Below are positions 47,567-60,999 of a stretch of 64,000 bases of DNA, one piece after another; within the stretch, counting starts at the first letter, position 1, and each line of letters opens with the position of its first letter. The position numbers were made by a program, and so were the translations under genes. The notes under the pieces were generated by a model, which saw only the letters and a program-made list of their open reading frames with translations, searched no databases and had not been told where the DNA came from. This DNA is from Ischnura elegans (taxonomy: Eukaryota > Arthropoda > Insecta > Odonata > Coenagrionidae), in assembly GCF_921293095.1 (NCBI RefSeq), contig NC_060258.1, positions 2,542,001 to 2,606,000 on the forward strand, written 5' to 3'.

Positions 47567-50500
47567 GCACTCGCTCCATCCATACCTTCGGTCTCCTACT
47601 TATATCCTTGAAAAGGTGCAATTCCTAACCCAACATGTCCTGTACTTCATACCTCATCTTATTATATTGCCATCATTAGCACTGTTTTCATTCCCTACTC
47701 CTCTAAGCACTCGCTCCATCCATACCTTCGGTCTCCTACTTATCTCATTGAAATGATGCAATTCCTAATCCACCATATCCTAAACTTCATAGCTCATCTT
47801 ATCATTATTTCCATCTTTAGCACTTTTTTCATTCCCTACTCCTCTAAGCACTCGCTCCAATTGTACCTTCGGTCTCTTACTTATCTCATTAAAAAGGTGT
47901 AATTCCTAACCCAGCATGTCCTTCATTTCATACCTCATCTTATCATTTTGCTATCTTTAGCACTGTTTTCATCATTTCTTCTCCTTTAAGCACTCGCTCC
48001 ATCCATACCTTCAGTCTCCTACTTATCTCATTGAAAAGGTGAAATTCCTAACCCACCATGTGCTGCACTTCATACCTCATCTTATCATATTTCCATCTTT
48101 AGCACTGTTTTCATCATTTGTTCTCCTTTAAGCACTCGCTCCATCCATACTTTCGGTCTCCTACGTATCTCATTGAGAAGGTGCGATTCCTAACCCACCA
48201 TGTCCTGCACTTCATACCTCATCTTATCATATTTCCATCTTTAGCACTCTTATCATCATCCCTTCTCATTTAAACACTTGCTCGATCCATACCTTCGGTT
48301 TCATACTTATCTCATTTAAAAGGTGCAATTCCCAACCCACCATGTCCTGCACTTCATACCTCATCTTATCATATTTTCATCTTTAGCACTGTTTTCATCA
48401 TTTCTTCTCCTTTAAGCACTCGCTCCATCCATACCTTCGGACTCCCACTAATCTCATTGGAAAGGTGCAATTCATAACCCACCATGTTTTGTACTTCATA
48501 CCACATCTTATCATATTGCCATCTTTATCACTGTTTTCATTCGCTGATCATCTAAGCATTCGCTCCATATATACTTTCAGTCTCAAACTTGTCTCATTAA
48601 AAAGGCGCAATTCCTAACCCACCATGTCCTGCACTTCATATCTCATCATATCATATTTCCATCTTCAGCACTGTTTTCATCATTTCTTCTCCTTAAAGCA
48701 CTCGCTCCATCGATACCTTCGGTCTCCTTCTTTTCTCATTGAAAAGGTGCAATTCCTAACCCACCACGTCCTATACTACATACCTCATCATATCATATTT
48801 CCATCTTTAGCACTGTTTTCATCATTTCTTCTCATTTAAGCACTCGCTCCATCCATACCTTCGGTCTCCTACTTATCTCATTGAAAAGGTGCAATTCCTA
48901 ACCCAACATGTCCTGCACTTCATACCTCATCTTATCATATTTCTATCTCTATCACTGTTTTCATTCCCTACTCCTCTAAGCATTCGCTCCATTCATACTT
49001 TCGGTCTCAATCTTGTCTCATTTAAAAGGCGCAATTCCTAACCCACCATAACCTGCACTTCATACCTCATCATATCCTATTTCTATCTTTAGCACTGTTT
49101 TCATCATTTCTTCTCCTTTAAGCACTCGCTCCATCCATACCTTCGGTCTCCTACTTATCTCATTAAAAAGGTGCAATTCCTAACCCACCATGTCCTGCAC
49201 TTCATAGCTCATCTTATCATATTTCTATCTTTAGCACTGTTTTCGTCATTTCTTCTCATTTAAGCACTCGCTCCATCCATACCTTCGGTCTCCTACTTAT
49301 CTCATTGAAAAGGTGCAATTCCTAACCCACCATGTCCTGCACTTCATAGCTCATCTTATCATATTTCTATCTTTAGCACTGTTTTCATCATTTCTTCTCC
49401 TTTAAGCACTCACTCCATCCATACCTTCGGTCTCTTACTTATCTCATTAAAAAGGTGCAATTCCTAACACACCATGTCCTGCACTTCATACCTCATCTTA
49501 TCATATTTCCATCTTTAGCACTGTTTTCATGAATTTTTCTCTTTTAAGCACTCGCTCCATCCATTTCTTCGGTCTCCTACTTATCTCATTGAAAAGATGC
49601 AATTCCTAACACACCATATCCAGCACTTCATACCTCATCTTATCATATTTCTATCTTTAGCACTGTTTTCATCGTTTCTTCTCTTTTAAGCACTCGCTCC
49701 ATCCATACTTTCGGTCTTCTACTTATATCATTGAAAAGGTGCAATTCCTAACCCAACATGTCCTGTACTTCATACCTCATCTTATTATATTGCCATCATT
49801 AGCACTGTTTTCATTCCCTACTCCTCTACGCACTCGCTCCATCCATACCTTCGGTCTCCTACTTATCTCAATGAAAAGGTGCAATTCCTAACCCAAAATG
49901 TCCTGCACTTCATACCACATCATATCATATTTCCATCTTTATCACTGTTTTCATTTTCTACTCCTCTAAGCATTGTCTCCATCCATACTTTCGGTCTCAA
50001 ACTTGTCTCATTTAAAAGGCGCAATTCCTAACCCACCATATCCTGCACTTCATACCTCATCTTATCATTTTTCCATCTTTAGCACTGTTTTCATCATTTC
50101 TTCTCCTTTAAGCACTCGCTCCATCCATACCTTCGGTCTCCTACTTATCTCATTGAAAAGGTGAAATTCCTAACCCACCATGTGCTGCACTTAATACCTC
50201 ATCTTATCATATTTCCATCGTTAGCACTGTTTTCATCATTTCTTCTCCTTTAAGCACCCGCTCTATCCATACCTTCGGTCTCCTACTTACCTCAATGAAA
50301 AGGTGCAATTCCTAACCCAACATGTCCTGCACTTCATACGTTATCTTATCATATTGCCATCTTTATCACTGTTTTCAGTCCCTACTCCTCTAAGCATTCG
50401 CCCCATCCATACTTTCGGTCTCAAACTTGTCTCTTTTAAAAGGCGCAATTCCTAACCCACCATATCCTGCACTTCATACCTCATCTTATCATATTTCCAT

Positions 50501-53500
50501 CTATAGCACTGTTTTCATCATTTCTTCTCCTTTAAGCACTCGCTGCATCCATACCTTCGGTGTCCTACTTATCTCATTTAAAAGGTGCAATTCCTAACCC
50601 ACTACGTCCTGTACTTCATACCTCATCATATCATATTTCCATCTTTAGCACTGTTTTCATCATTTCTTCTCCTTCAAGCACTCGCTCCATCCATACCTTC
50701 GGTCTCCTACTTATCTCGTTGTATAGGTGCAATTCCTAACCCACCATATGCTGTACTTCATACCTCATCTTATCATATTTCCATTTTTAGAACTGTTTTC
50801 ATCATTTCTTCTCCTTTAAGCACGCGATCCATCCATACCTTCGGTCTCCTACTTATCTCATTGAAAAGGTGCAATTCCTAACCCACCACGTGCTGTACTT
50901 CATACCTCATCATATAATATTTCCATCTTTAGCACTGTTTTCATCATTTCTTCTCCTTTAAGCACTCACTCCATCCATACCTTCGGTCTCCTACTTATCT
51001 CAATGAAAAGGTTCAATTCCTAACCCAACATGTCCTGCACTTCATACCTCATCTTATCATATTTCCATCTTTATCACTGTTTTCATTCCCTACTCCCCTA
51101 AGCATTCGCTACATCCATACTTTCGGTCTCAAACTTGTCTCTTTTAAAAGGCGCAATTCCTAACCCACCATATCCTGCACTTCATACCTCATCTTATCAT
51201 ATTTCCATCTTTTGCACTGTTTTCATCATTTCTTCTCCTTTATGCACTCGCTCCATCCATACCTTCGGTCTCCTACTTATCTCATTTAAAAGGTGCAATT
51301 CCTAAACCACCACGTCCTGTACTTCATACCTCATCATATCATATTTCCATCTTTAGCACTGTTTTCATCATAACTTCTCCTTAAAGCACTCGCTGCATCC
51401 ATACCTTCGGTCTCCTACTTATCTCATTGAATAGGTGCAATTCCTAACCCACCATATGCTGTACTTCATACCTCATCTTATCATATTTCCATCTTTAGCA
51501 CTGTTTTCATAATTTCTTCTCCTTTAAGCACTCGCTCCTTCCATACCTTCGGTCTCCTACTTATCTCATTGAAAAGGTGCAATTCCTAACCCGTCACGTC
51601 CTGTACTTCATACCTCATCATATCATATTTCCATCTTTATCACTGTTTTCATTCCCTACTCCTCTAAGCATTGTCTCCATCCATACCTTCGGTCTCCTAC
51701 TTATCTCAATGAAAAGGTGCAATTCCTAACCCAAAATGTCCTGCACTTCATACCACATCATATCATATTTCCATCTTTATCACTGTTTTCATTTTCTACT
51801 CCTCTAAGCATTGTCTCCATCCATACTTTCGGTCTCAAACTTGTCTCATTTAAAAGGCGCAATTCCTTACCCACCATATCCTGCACTTCATACCTCATCT
51901 TATCATATTTCGATCTTTAGCACTGTTTTCATCATTTCCTCTCCTTTAAGCACTCGCTCCATCCATACCTTCGGTCTCCTACATATCTCAATGAAAAGGT
52001 GCAATTCCTAACCCAACATGTCCTGCACTTCATACCTCATCTTATCATATTTCCATCTTTATCACTGTTTTTATTCCCTACTCCTCTAAGCATTCGCTCC
52101 ATCCATACTAACGGTCTCAAACTTGTCTCATTTAAAAGGCGCAATTCCTAACCCACCATATCCTGCACTTCATACCTCATCTTATCATATTTCCATCTTT
52201 AGCACTGTTTTCATCATTTCTTCTCCTTTAAGCACTCGCTCCATCCATACCTTTTGTCTCCTATTTATCTTATTTAAAAGGTGCAATTCCTAACCCACCA
52301 TGTCCTGCACTTCATACCTCATCTTATCATATTTCAATCTTTAGCACTGTTTTCGTCATTTCTTCTCCTTTATGCACTCGCTCCATCCATTTCTTCGGTC
52401 TCCTACTTATCTCATTGAAAAGGTGAAATTCCTAACTCACCATGTCCTGCACTTCATACCTCATCTTATCATATTTCAATCTTTAGCACTGTTATCATCA
52501 TTTCTTCTCCTTTAAGCACTCGCTCCATCCATACCTTCGGTCTCCTACTTATCTCATTAAAAAGGTGCAATTCCTAACCCACCATATCCAGCACTTCATA
52601 CCTCATCTTATCATATTTTCATCTTTAGCACTGTTTTCATCATTTCATCTACTCTAAGCACTCGCTCTAACCATACCTTCTCTTTCCTACTTATCTCAAT
52701 GAAAAGGTGCAATTCCTAACCCTTCATATCCTGCACTTCATAACAAATTTTATCATATTGCCATCTTTAGCACTGTTTTCATCGTTTCTTCTCCTTTAAT
52801 AACTCGCTCCATCCATACCTTCGGTCTCCTCGTTATATCATTGAAAAGGTGCGATTCCTAACCTAAATGTCCTGTACTTCATACCTCATCTTATTTTATT
52901 GCCATCATTAGCACTGTTTTCATTCCCTAATCCTCTAAGCACTCGCTAAATCCATACCTTAGGTCTCCTTCTTATCTCATTGAAATGATGCAATTCCTAA
53001 CCCACCATATCCTAAACTTCATAGCTCATCTTATCATTATTTCCATCTTTAGCACTGTTTTCATTTCCTACTCCTCTAAGCACTCGCTCCATTTGTACCT
53101 TCGGTCTCTTGCTTATCTCATTAAAAAGGTGTAATTCCTAACCCACCATGTCCCTCATTTCATACCTCATCTTATCATATTGCCATCTTTAGCACTGTTT
53201 TCATCATTTCTTCTCCTTTAAGCACTCGCTCCATCCATACCTTCGGTCTCCTACTTATCTCATTTAAAAGGTGCAATTCCTAACCCACTACGTCCTGTAC
53301 TTCATACCTCATCATATCATATTTCCATCTCTAGCACTGTTTTCATCATTTCTTCTCCTTCAAGCACTCGCTCTATCCATACCTTCGGTCTCCTACTTAT
53401 TTCATTGAATAGGTGCAATTCCTAACCCACCATATCCTGCACTTCATACCTCATCATATCATTTTTCCATCTTTAGCACTGTTTTCATCATTTCTTCTCC

Positions 53501-56500
53501 TTTCAGCACTCGCTCCATCCATACCTTCGGTCTCCTACTTATCTCATTGAAAAGGTGCAATTCCTAACCCAACATGTCCTGCACTTCATACCTCATCTTA
53601 TCATATTTCCATCTTTATCACTGTTTTTATTCCCTACTCCTCTAAGCATTCGCTCCATCCATACTAACGGTCTCAAACTTGTCTCATTTAAAAGGCGCAA
53701 TTCCTAACCCACCATATCCTGCACTTCATACCTCATCTTATCATATTTCCATCATTAGCACTGTTTTCATCATTTCTTCTCCTTTAAGCACTCGCTCCAT
53801 CCATACCTTTTGTGTCCTATTTATCTTATTTAAAAGGTGCAATTCCTAACCCACCATGTCCTGCACTTCATACCTCATCTTATCATATTTCAATCTTTAG
53901 CACTATTTTCGTCATTTCTTCTCATTTATGCACTCGCTCCATCCATTTCTTCGGTCGCCTACTTATCTCATTGAAAAGGTGAAATTCCTAACTCACCATG
54001 TCCTGCACTTCATACCTCATCTTATCATATTTCAATTTTTAACACTGTTTTCATCATTTCTTCTCCTTTAAGCACTCGCTTCATCCATACCTTAGGTCTC
54101 CTACTGTACTCATTAAAAAGGTGCAATTCCTAACCCACCATATCCAGCACTTCATACCTCATCTTATCATATTTCCATCTTTAGCTTTGTTTTCATCGTT
54201 TCTTCTCCTTTAAGCACTCGCTCCATCCATACCTTCGGTCTCCTACGTATCTCATTGAGAAGGTGCGATTCCTAGCCCACCATGTCTTGCACTTCATACC
54301 TCATCTTATCATATTTACATCTTTAGCACTGTTTTCATCATTCGTTCTCCTTTAAGCACTCGCTCCATCCATACTTTCGGTCTCCTACTTATATCATTGA
54401 AAAGGTGCAATTCCTAACCCAACATGTCCTGTACTTCATACCTCATCTTATTATATTGCCATCATTAGCACTGTTTTCATTCCCTACTCCTCTAAGCACT
54501 GGTTCAATACATACCCTCGGTCTCCTACTTATCTCATTGAAATGATGCAATTCCTAACTTACCATATCCAGCACTTCATAGCTCATCTTATCATTATTTC
54601 CATCTTTAGCACTGTTTTCATCATTTCTTCTCCTTTAAGCACTCGCTCCATCCATACCTTCGGTCTCCTACGTATCTCATTGAGAAGGTGCGTTTCCTAG
54701 CCCACCATGTCCTGCACTTCATACCTCATCTTATCATATTTCCATCTTTACCACTGTTTTCATCATTCGTTCTCCTTTAAGCACTCGCTCCATCCATACC
54801 TTCGGTCTCCTACGTATCTCATTGAGAAGGTGCGATTCCTAGCCCACCATGTCCTGCACTTCATACCTCATCTTATCATATTTCCATCTTTACCACCGTT
54901 TTCATCATTTTTTCTCCTTTCAGCACTCGCTCCATCTATACCTTCGGTCTCCTACTTATCTCATTTAAAAGGTGCAATTCCTAACCCACCATATGCTGTA
55001 CTTCATACCTCATCTTATCATATTTCCATCTTTAACACTGTTTTCATCATTTCTTCTTCTTTTAGCACTCGCTCCATCCATAACTTCGGTCTCCTACTTT
55101 TCTCATTTAAAAAGTGCAATTCCTAACACACCATGTCCTGCACTTCATATCTCATCTTATCATATTTCCATCTTTAGAACTGTTTTCATCATTTCTTCTC
55201 CTTTAAGCGCTCGCTTTATCCATACCTTCGGTCTCCTAATTATCTCATTGAAAAGGTGAAATTCCTAACCCACCATGTCCTGCACTTCATACCTCATCAT
55301 ATCATATTTCCATCTTTAGCACTGTTTTCATTATTTCATCTCCTTTAAGCGCTCGCTTTATCCATACCTTCGGTCTCCTAATTATCTCATTGAAAAGGTG
55401 AAATTCCTAACCCACCATGTCCTGCACTTCATACCTCATCATATCATATTTCGATCTTTAGCACTGTTTTCATTATTTCTTCTCCTTTAAGCTCTTGCTC
55501 CGTCCATACCTTCGGTCTCCTATGTATCTCATTGAAAAGTTGCAATTCCTTACCCACCATTTCCTGCACTTCATACCTCATCTTATCATATTTCCATCTT
55601 CAGCACCGCTTTCATCGTTTTTTCTCCTTTAAGCACTCGCTGCATCCATACCTTCTATCTCATACTTATCTCATTGAGAAGGTGCAATTCCTCACCCACC
55701 ATGTCCTGCCCTTCATAGCTCATCTTATCATATTTGCATCTTTAGCACCGTTTTCATCATTTTTTTTCCTTTGAGCACTCTCTCCATCCATACCTTTGGT
55801 CTCCTACCTATCTCATTTAAAAGTGCAATTCCTAACACACCATGTCCTGCACTTCATATCTCATCTTATCATATTTCCATCTTTAGCACTGTTTTCATCA
55901 TTTCTTCACCTTTAAGCACTCGCTCCATCCATACCTTCGGTCTCCTTCTTATCTCATTCAAAAGGTGTAATTCCTTACCCACCATGTCCTGCACTTCATA
56001 CTCCATCTTATCATATTTGCATCGTTAGCACTGATTTCATCATTTCTTCACCTTTAAGAACTCGCTACATCCATATCTTCGGTCTCATACTTATCTCATT
56101 TAAAAGGTGCAATTCCTAACCCACCATGTCCTGCACTTCATACCTTATATCATCATATTTCCATCTTTTGAACTGTTTTCATCATTTCTTCCATTTAAGC
56201 ACTCGCTTCATCCATACCTTCGGCCCTTTACGTATCTCATTTAAAAGGTGAAATTCCTAACCCACCATGTCCTGCACTTTTATACCTCATCTTATCTAAT
56301 TTCCATGTTTAGCACTGTTATCATCATTTCTTCTCATTTAAGCACTCGCTTCATCCATACCCTCGTTGTCCTACTTATCTCATTTAAAAGGAAAATTCCT
56401 AATCCACCATGTCCTGCACTTCATACTCCATCTTATCATATTTCCATTTTTAGCACTGTTTTCATCATTTCTTCTCCTTTAAGCACTCGTTCCATCCACA

Positions 56501-59500
56501 CCTTCGGCCTCCTACTAATCTCATTTAAAAGGTGCAATTAGTTACCTACCATGTCCCGCATTTAAAACCTCATCTTATCATATTTCCGTCCTTAGCACTG
56601 TTCTCATCATTTCATCACCTTTAAGCACTCGCTACATCCATACCTTCGGTCTCCTACTTATCTCATTCAAAAGGTGTAATTCCTAACCCACCATGTCCTG
56701 CACTTCATACTCCATCTTATCATATTTCCATTTTTAGCACTGTTTTCATCATTTCCTCTCTTTTAAGCACTCGCTTCATCCATACTCTCGTTGTTCTTCT
56801 TATCTCATTTAAAAGAAAAATTCCTAATCCACCATGTCCTGCACTTCATACCTCATCTTATCATATATCCATCTTTAACACTCTTTTCATCGTCCCTTCA
56901 CCTTAAAAAATTTGCATCATCCATACCCTAGGTCTCCTACTTATCTCATTTAAATGGTGTAATTCCTAACCCACCATGTCCTGCACTTCATAACTCATCT
57001 TATCATATTTCCATCGTTAGCACTGTTATCATCATCCTTACTCCTTTAAGCACTCGCTCCATCCATACCTATGGTCTCCTACTTATCTCATTGAAAAGGT
57101 GCAATTCCTAACCCACCATGTCCTGCACTTCATACCTCATCTTATCATGTTTCCATCTTTAGCACTGTTTTCATCATTTTTTCTCCTTTAAGCACTCGCT
57201 CCATCCACACCTTCGGCCTCATACTTATCTCATTTAAAAGGTGCAATTCATTACCCACCGTGTCCCGCACTTAATACCTCATCTTATCATATTTCCGTCC
57301 TTAGCACTGTTTTCATCATTTCTTCACCTATAAGCACTCGCTTCATCCATACCTTCGGTCTCCTACTTATTTCATTCAAAAGGTGTAATTCCTAAACCAC
57401 CATGTCCTGCATTTCATACTCCATCTTATTATATTTCCATTTTTAGCACTGTTTTCATCATTTCTTCTCATTTAAGCACTCGCTACATCCATACTTTCAG
57501 CCTCCTACTTATCTCATTCAAAAGGTGCAATTCATTACCCACCATGTCCCGCACTTAATACCTCATCTTATCATATTTCCGTCCTTAGCACTATTTTCAT
57601 CATTTCTTCACCTTTAAGCACTCGCTACATCCATACCTTCGGTCTCCTACTTATTTCATTGAAAAGGTGCAATTCCTAACCCACCAGGTCCTGCACTTCA
57701 TACCTCATCTTATCATATTTCCTTCTTTAGCACTATTTTCATCATTTCTTCTCATGTAAGCACTCGCTTCATCCATACCTTCGATTCCCTACTTATCTCA
57801 TTGAAACGGTGCAATTCCTAACCCACCATGTCCTGCACTTCATACCTCATCTTATCATATTTCCATCTGTATCACTCTTATCATCATCCCTTCCCATTTA
57901 AGTACTTGTTCTATCCATACCTTCGGTTTCATACTTTTCTCATTTAAAAGGTGCAATTCCTAACCCACCATGTCCTGCACTTCATACCTCATCTTATCAT
58001 ATTTCCATCTTTAGCACTCTTATCATCATCCCTTCTTATTTAAACACTTGCTCGATCCATACCTTCGGTTTCATACTTATCTCATTTAAAAGGTGCAATT
58101 CCCAACCCTCCATGTCCTGCACTTCATACCTCAACTTATCATATTTCCATCCTTAGCACCGTTTTCATCATTTCTTCACCTTTAAGCACTCGCTCCATCC
58201 ATACCTTCGGTCTCCTTCTTATTTCATTGAAAAGGTGCAATTCCTAACCCACCATGTCCTGCACTTCATACTCCATCTTATCATATTTGCATCGTTAGCA
58301 CTGATTTCATCATTTCTTCACCTTTAAGAACTCGCTACATCCATACCTTCGGTCTCCTACTTATATCATTTAAAAGATGCAATTCCTAACCCACCATGTC
58401 CTGCACTTCATACCTCATCTTATCATATTTCCATCTTTAGCACTGGTTTCATCATTTCTTCTCCTCTAGGCATTTGCTCCATCCACACCTTCGGTCTTCT
58501 ACTTATCTCATTTAAAAGGTGCAATTCCTAATCCACCATGTCCTACACTTCATGCCTCATCTTATCATATTTCCATCTTTAGCACTGTTTTCATCATTTC
58601 TTCTCATTTAAGCACTCGCTCCATCCATACCTTCGGCCTATTACGTATCTCATTTAAAAGGTGCAATTCCTAACACACCATGTCCTGCACTTCATACCTC
58701 ATCTTATCATGATTCCATCTTTAGCACTGTTTTCATCATTTCTTCTCATTTAAGCACTCGCTCCATCCATACCTTCGGCCTACTACGTATCTCATTTAAA
58801 AGGTGCAATTCCTAACACACCATGTCCTGCACTTCATAACTCATCTTATCATATTTCAATCTTTAGCACTGTTTTAATCATTTCTTCTCCTTTAAGCATT
58901 CGCTCCATCCATACCTTCGGTGTCCTACTTATCTCATTTAAAAGGTGAATTTCCTAACCCACCATGTGCTGCACTTCATACCTCATCATATCATATTTCC
59001 ATCTTTAGCACTGGTTTCATCATTTCTTCTCCTCTAGGCATTCGCTCCATCCACACCTTCGGCCTCCTACTTATCTCATTTAAAAGTTGCAATTCCTAAC
59101 CCACCATGTCCTGCACTTCATAACTCATCTTATCATATTTCAATCTTTAGCACTGTTTTCATCATTTCTTCTCCTTTAAGCATTCGCTCCATCCATACCT
59201 TCGGTGTCCTACTTATCTCATTTAAAAGGTGAATTTCCTAACCCACCATGTGCTGCACTTCATACCTCATCATATCATATTTCCATCTTTAGCACTGGTT
59301 TCATCATTTCTTCTCCTCTAGGCATTCGCTCCATTCACACCTTCGGACTCCTACTTATCTCATTGAAAAGGTGCAATTCCTAACCCACCATGTCCTGCAC
59401 TTCATAACTCATCTTATCACATTTCCATCTTTAGCACTGGTTGCATGATTTCTTCTCCTTTAAGCATTCGCTCCATCCATACCTTCGGTCTCCTACTTAT

Positions 59501-59605
59501 CTCATTTACAAGGTGAAATTCCTAACCCACCATGTCCTGCACTTCATAACTCATCTTATCATATTTCCATCTTTAGCACTGGTTGCATGATTTCTTCTCC
59601 TTTAA
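47567..59605. repeat. 142-bp satellite array, right part (about 85 monomers)
   Basis: Same monomer, same orientation and same phase as 38911-43617. Further higher-order copies are visible. A variant run starting at TACTAACGGTCTC at 52106 recurs at 53662 (1556 bp, about eleven monomers). A block with CTTATTATATTGCCATCATTAGC appears near 47660, 49780 and 54450. A two-monomer repeat (about 286 bp) lies at the right end (58855 and 59142). From about 56200 onward variants such as TTTCCGTCCTTAGC and CCCGCACTTAATACC are concentrated there. The last monomer stops at TTAA 59602-59605. Confidence 0.95.
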
Positions 59606-60730
59606 TACGTGATTGATTTAAAACTATTTTCTGGCCCATTTATCGATACATTTAATGTAAAGTGAATGTAAATTATTTACATTCCATATACTTTTAGAAT
59701 TGACGTAAAATATACATATATTTACGTCCAATATACATAAACCATTTTCATGGATTCATGCCAGATAGTTCATTTACTGGACTACCCACACAGCAGAGGA
59801 TATTCCAGGAATATCCCATTTTGATCCCCAATATTCCTATTTCGTCCCAGGGTTATTGCGAACCATTACGGGATATTCCTGGAATATCCTATTTTGATCC
59901 CCTATATTCCTATTTCGCCCCACGGACATTGGAAACCATTGTGGGATATTCGCGGACTATTTTTTGACAATAGGCTTTTGTGTATGTAATAACTGAGTCA
60001 CAGGTGTTACTAAATGATATTGTAACAAAATAAGAATAACTACTTGACCCTTTCAAGACGGGGGAGTTTTTGTCTTACAATTAGTATGACTGCTGTACTG
60101 AGCCCCAAAGAGACTTCTTTCTAGTGGTACGGAGCAGGGGGTTCCTCTTTTTTTGCACGTTCGCAAACGCTGTTCCAGAAATGCACTATAGGAACACAGT
60201 AGAACACCTACCTATGGTGTTTGCGCCTTTCTGTTCTGGAACACTCATGAGCGCTATCCAACTGGGCTGTGTTGGAACGCAGGTGAACGCCCGAGAAAAT
60301 GCCTACCACGTTTGTTTTATCATTTCTGTTCCGAACATCCAAGAACGCTGTCCGCCTGGGTTGCTATGAAATGCAATTTATTCAAAAATCAATCAATTCC
60401 CTTAAGATGTAAAAAAATCCTGCCATGAAAAGTTTTCCTCGTTTCATAAAGAAGAATGCTTTTCAAAATGTGATTTCACTCGTGCTTTTTAATCTGCTGA
60501 GGCGATGACACAAAAAAGATATATTTCTCAGTGGGATTTATTCCTCAAGTCATAAGGCGAAACTTAATTTTTTGAATGCCAAGATTGACTCCCACCCGTG
60601 AATTCGACCTATCGATTTTGGATACCATCGATGGTCGATTCCACCAATAGTCGATTTCCATCGATACACACATGGCGCACATGCGTCCCATCACTACTTT
60701 CACGTCCACCTGCTGCAACGATTGATGTTA
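59606..60730. other. Intergenic with palindromes and two short tandem repeats
   Basis: 59664-59684 is a perfect 21-bp inverted repeat (GAATGTAAAT, one base, ATTTACATTC). About 59702-59728 is GACGTAAA...TTTACGTC, 8-bp arms. A unit of 73 bp starting GGATATTCC recurs at 59798, 59871 and 59944. Around 60150-60365 a block with TTTCTGTTC...GAACA...CTGGG occurs twice about 97 bp apart. Around 60600-60665 several TCGAT words lie close together, including ACCATCGATGGT. No gene is supported; ORFs 59758-59967 and 60124-60369 lie in the repeats. Confidence 0.6.
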
Positions 60731-60732
60731 CG

Positions 60733-60957
60733 TTAACTGTGTTGTGTTCGTCGTAAGCGAAATTGATCCTGCCGAAGTTTATCAGCCTCTAAAGCTCTTC
60801 TTTTACCTGTTTCCCCAGCACCTACGTAATCATCTACCGTTACAATGAAATTTGTAGTGTTGTTTTTTTTGAACTTCTCCAACAAAAGTTTATCAACCGC
60901 TGAAGTTCTCCTTTTTCTTCCTTCATCAGAATCTGGGTAAGTAGAAGTGTTGCTCAT
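60733..60957 (-). CDS. Small hypothetical ORF with an internal repeat
   Basis: 75 codons including the stop, from ATG at 60957. The product is highly charged. Residues 15-29 (KRRTSAVDKLLLEKF) and 52-66 (KRRALEADKLRQDQF) are alike, 37 residues apart, suggesting a short duplicated helical motif. There is no signal peptide, membrane segment or known domain. It could be a first exon, a small basic nuclear protein, or a chance ORF. No splice donor was verified. Confidence 0.35.
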   Translation of the reverse strand: MSNTSTYPDSDEGRKRRTSAVDKLLLEKFKKNNTTNFIVTVDDYVGAGETGKRRALEADKLRQDQFRLRRTQHS

Positions 60958-60999
60958 TGCAACAATTTTTATTTTAAGTGAAGCGTATTCTTAATATTT

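Noticed and set aside
38976-56541. Many plus-strand ORFs of 60-139 codons with a recurring Leu/Ser/Phe-rich peptide
   Set aside because: They are readings through the 142-bp satellite. The unit is not a multiple of three, the frame rotates between monomers, and ORFs end at random variants.
38911-59605. CRISPR-like array
   Set aside because: The repeats are contiguous 142-bp monomers without unique spacers, in a eukaryotic genome.
60600-60680. Cluster of TCGAT/ATCGAT words as a DRE-type promoter
   Set aside because: It lies downstream of the only nearby ORF's stop codon, and no exact TATCGATA octamer is supported.
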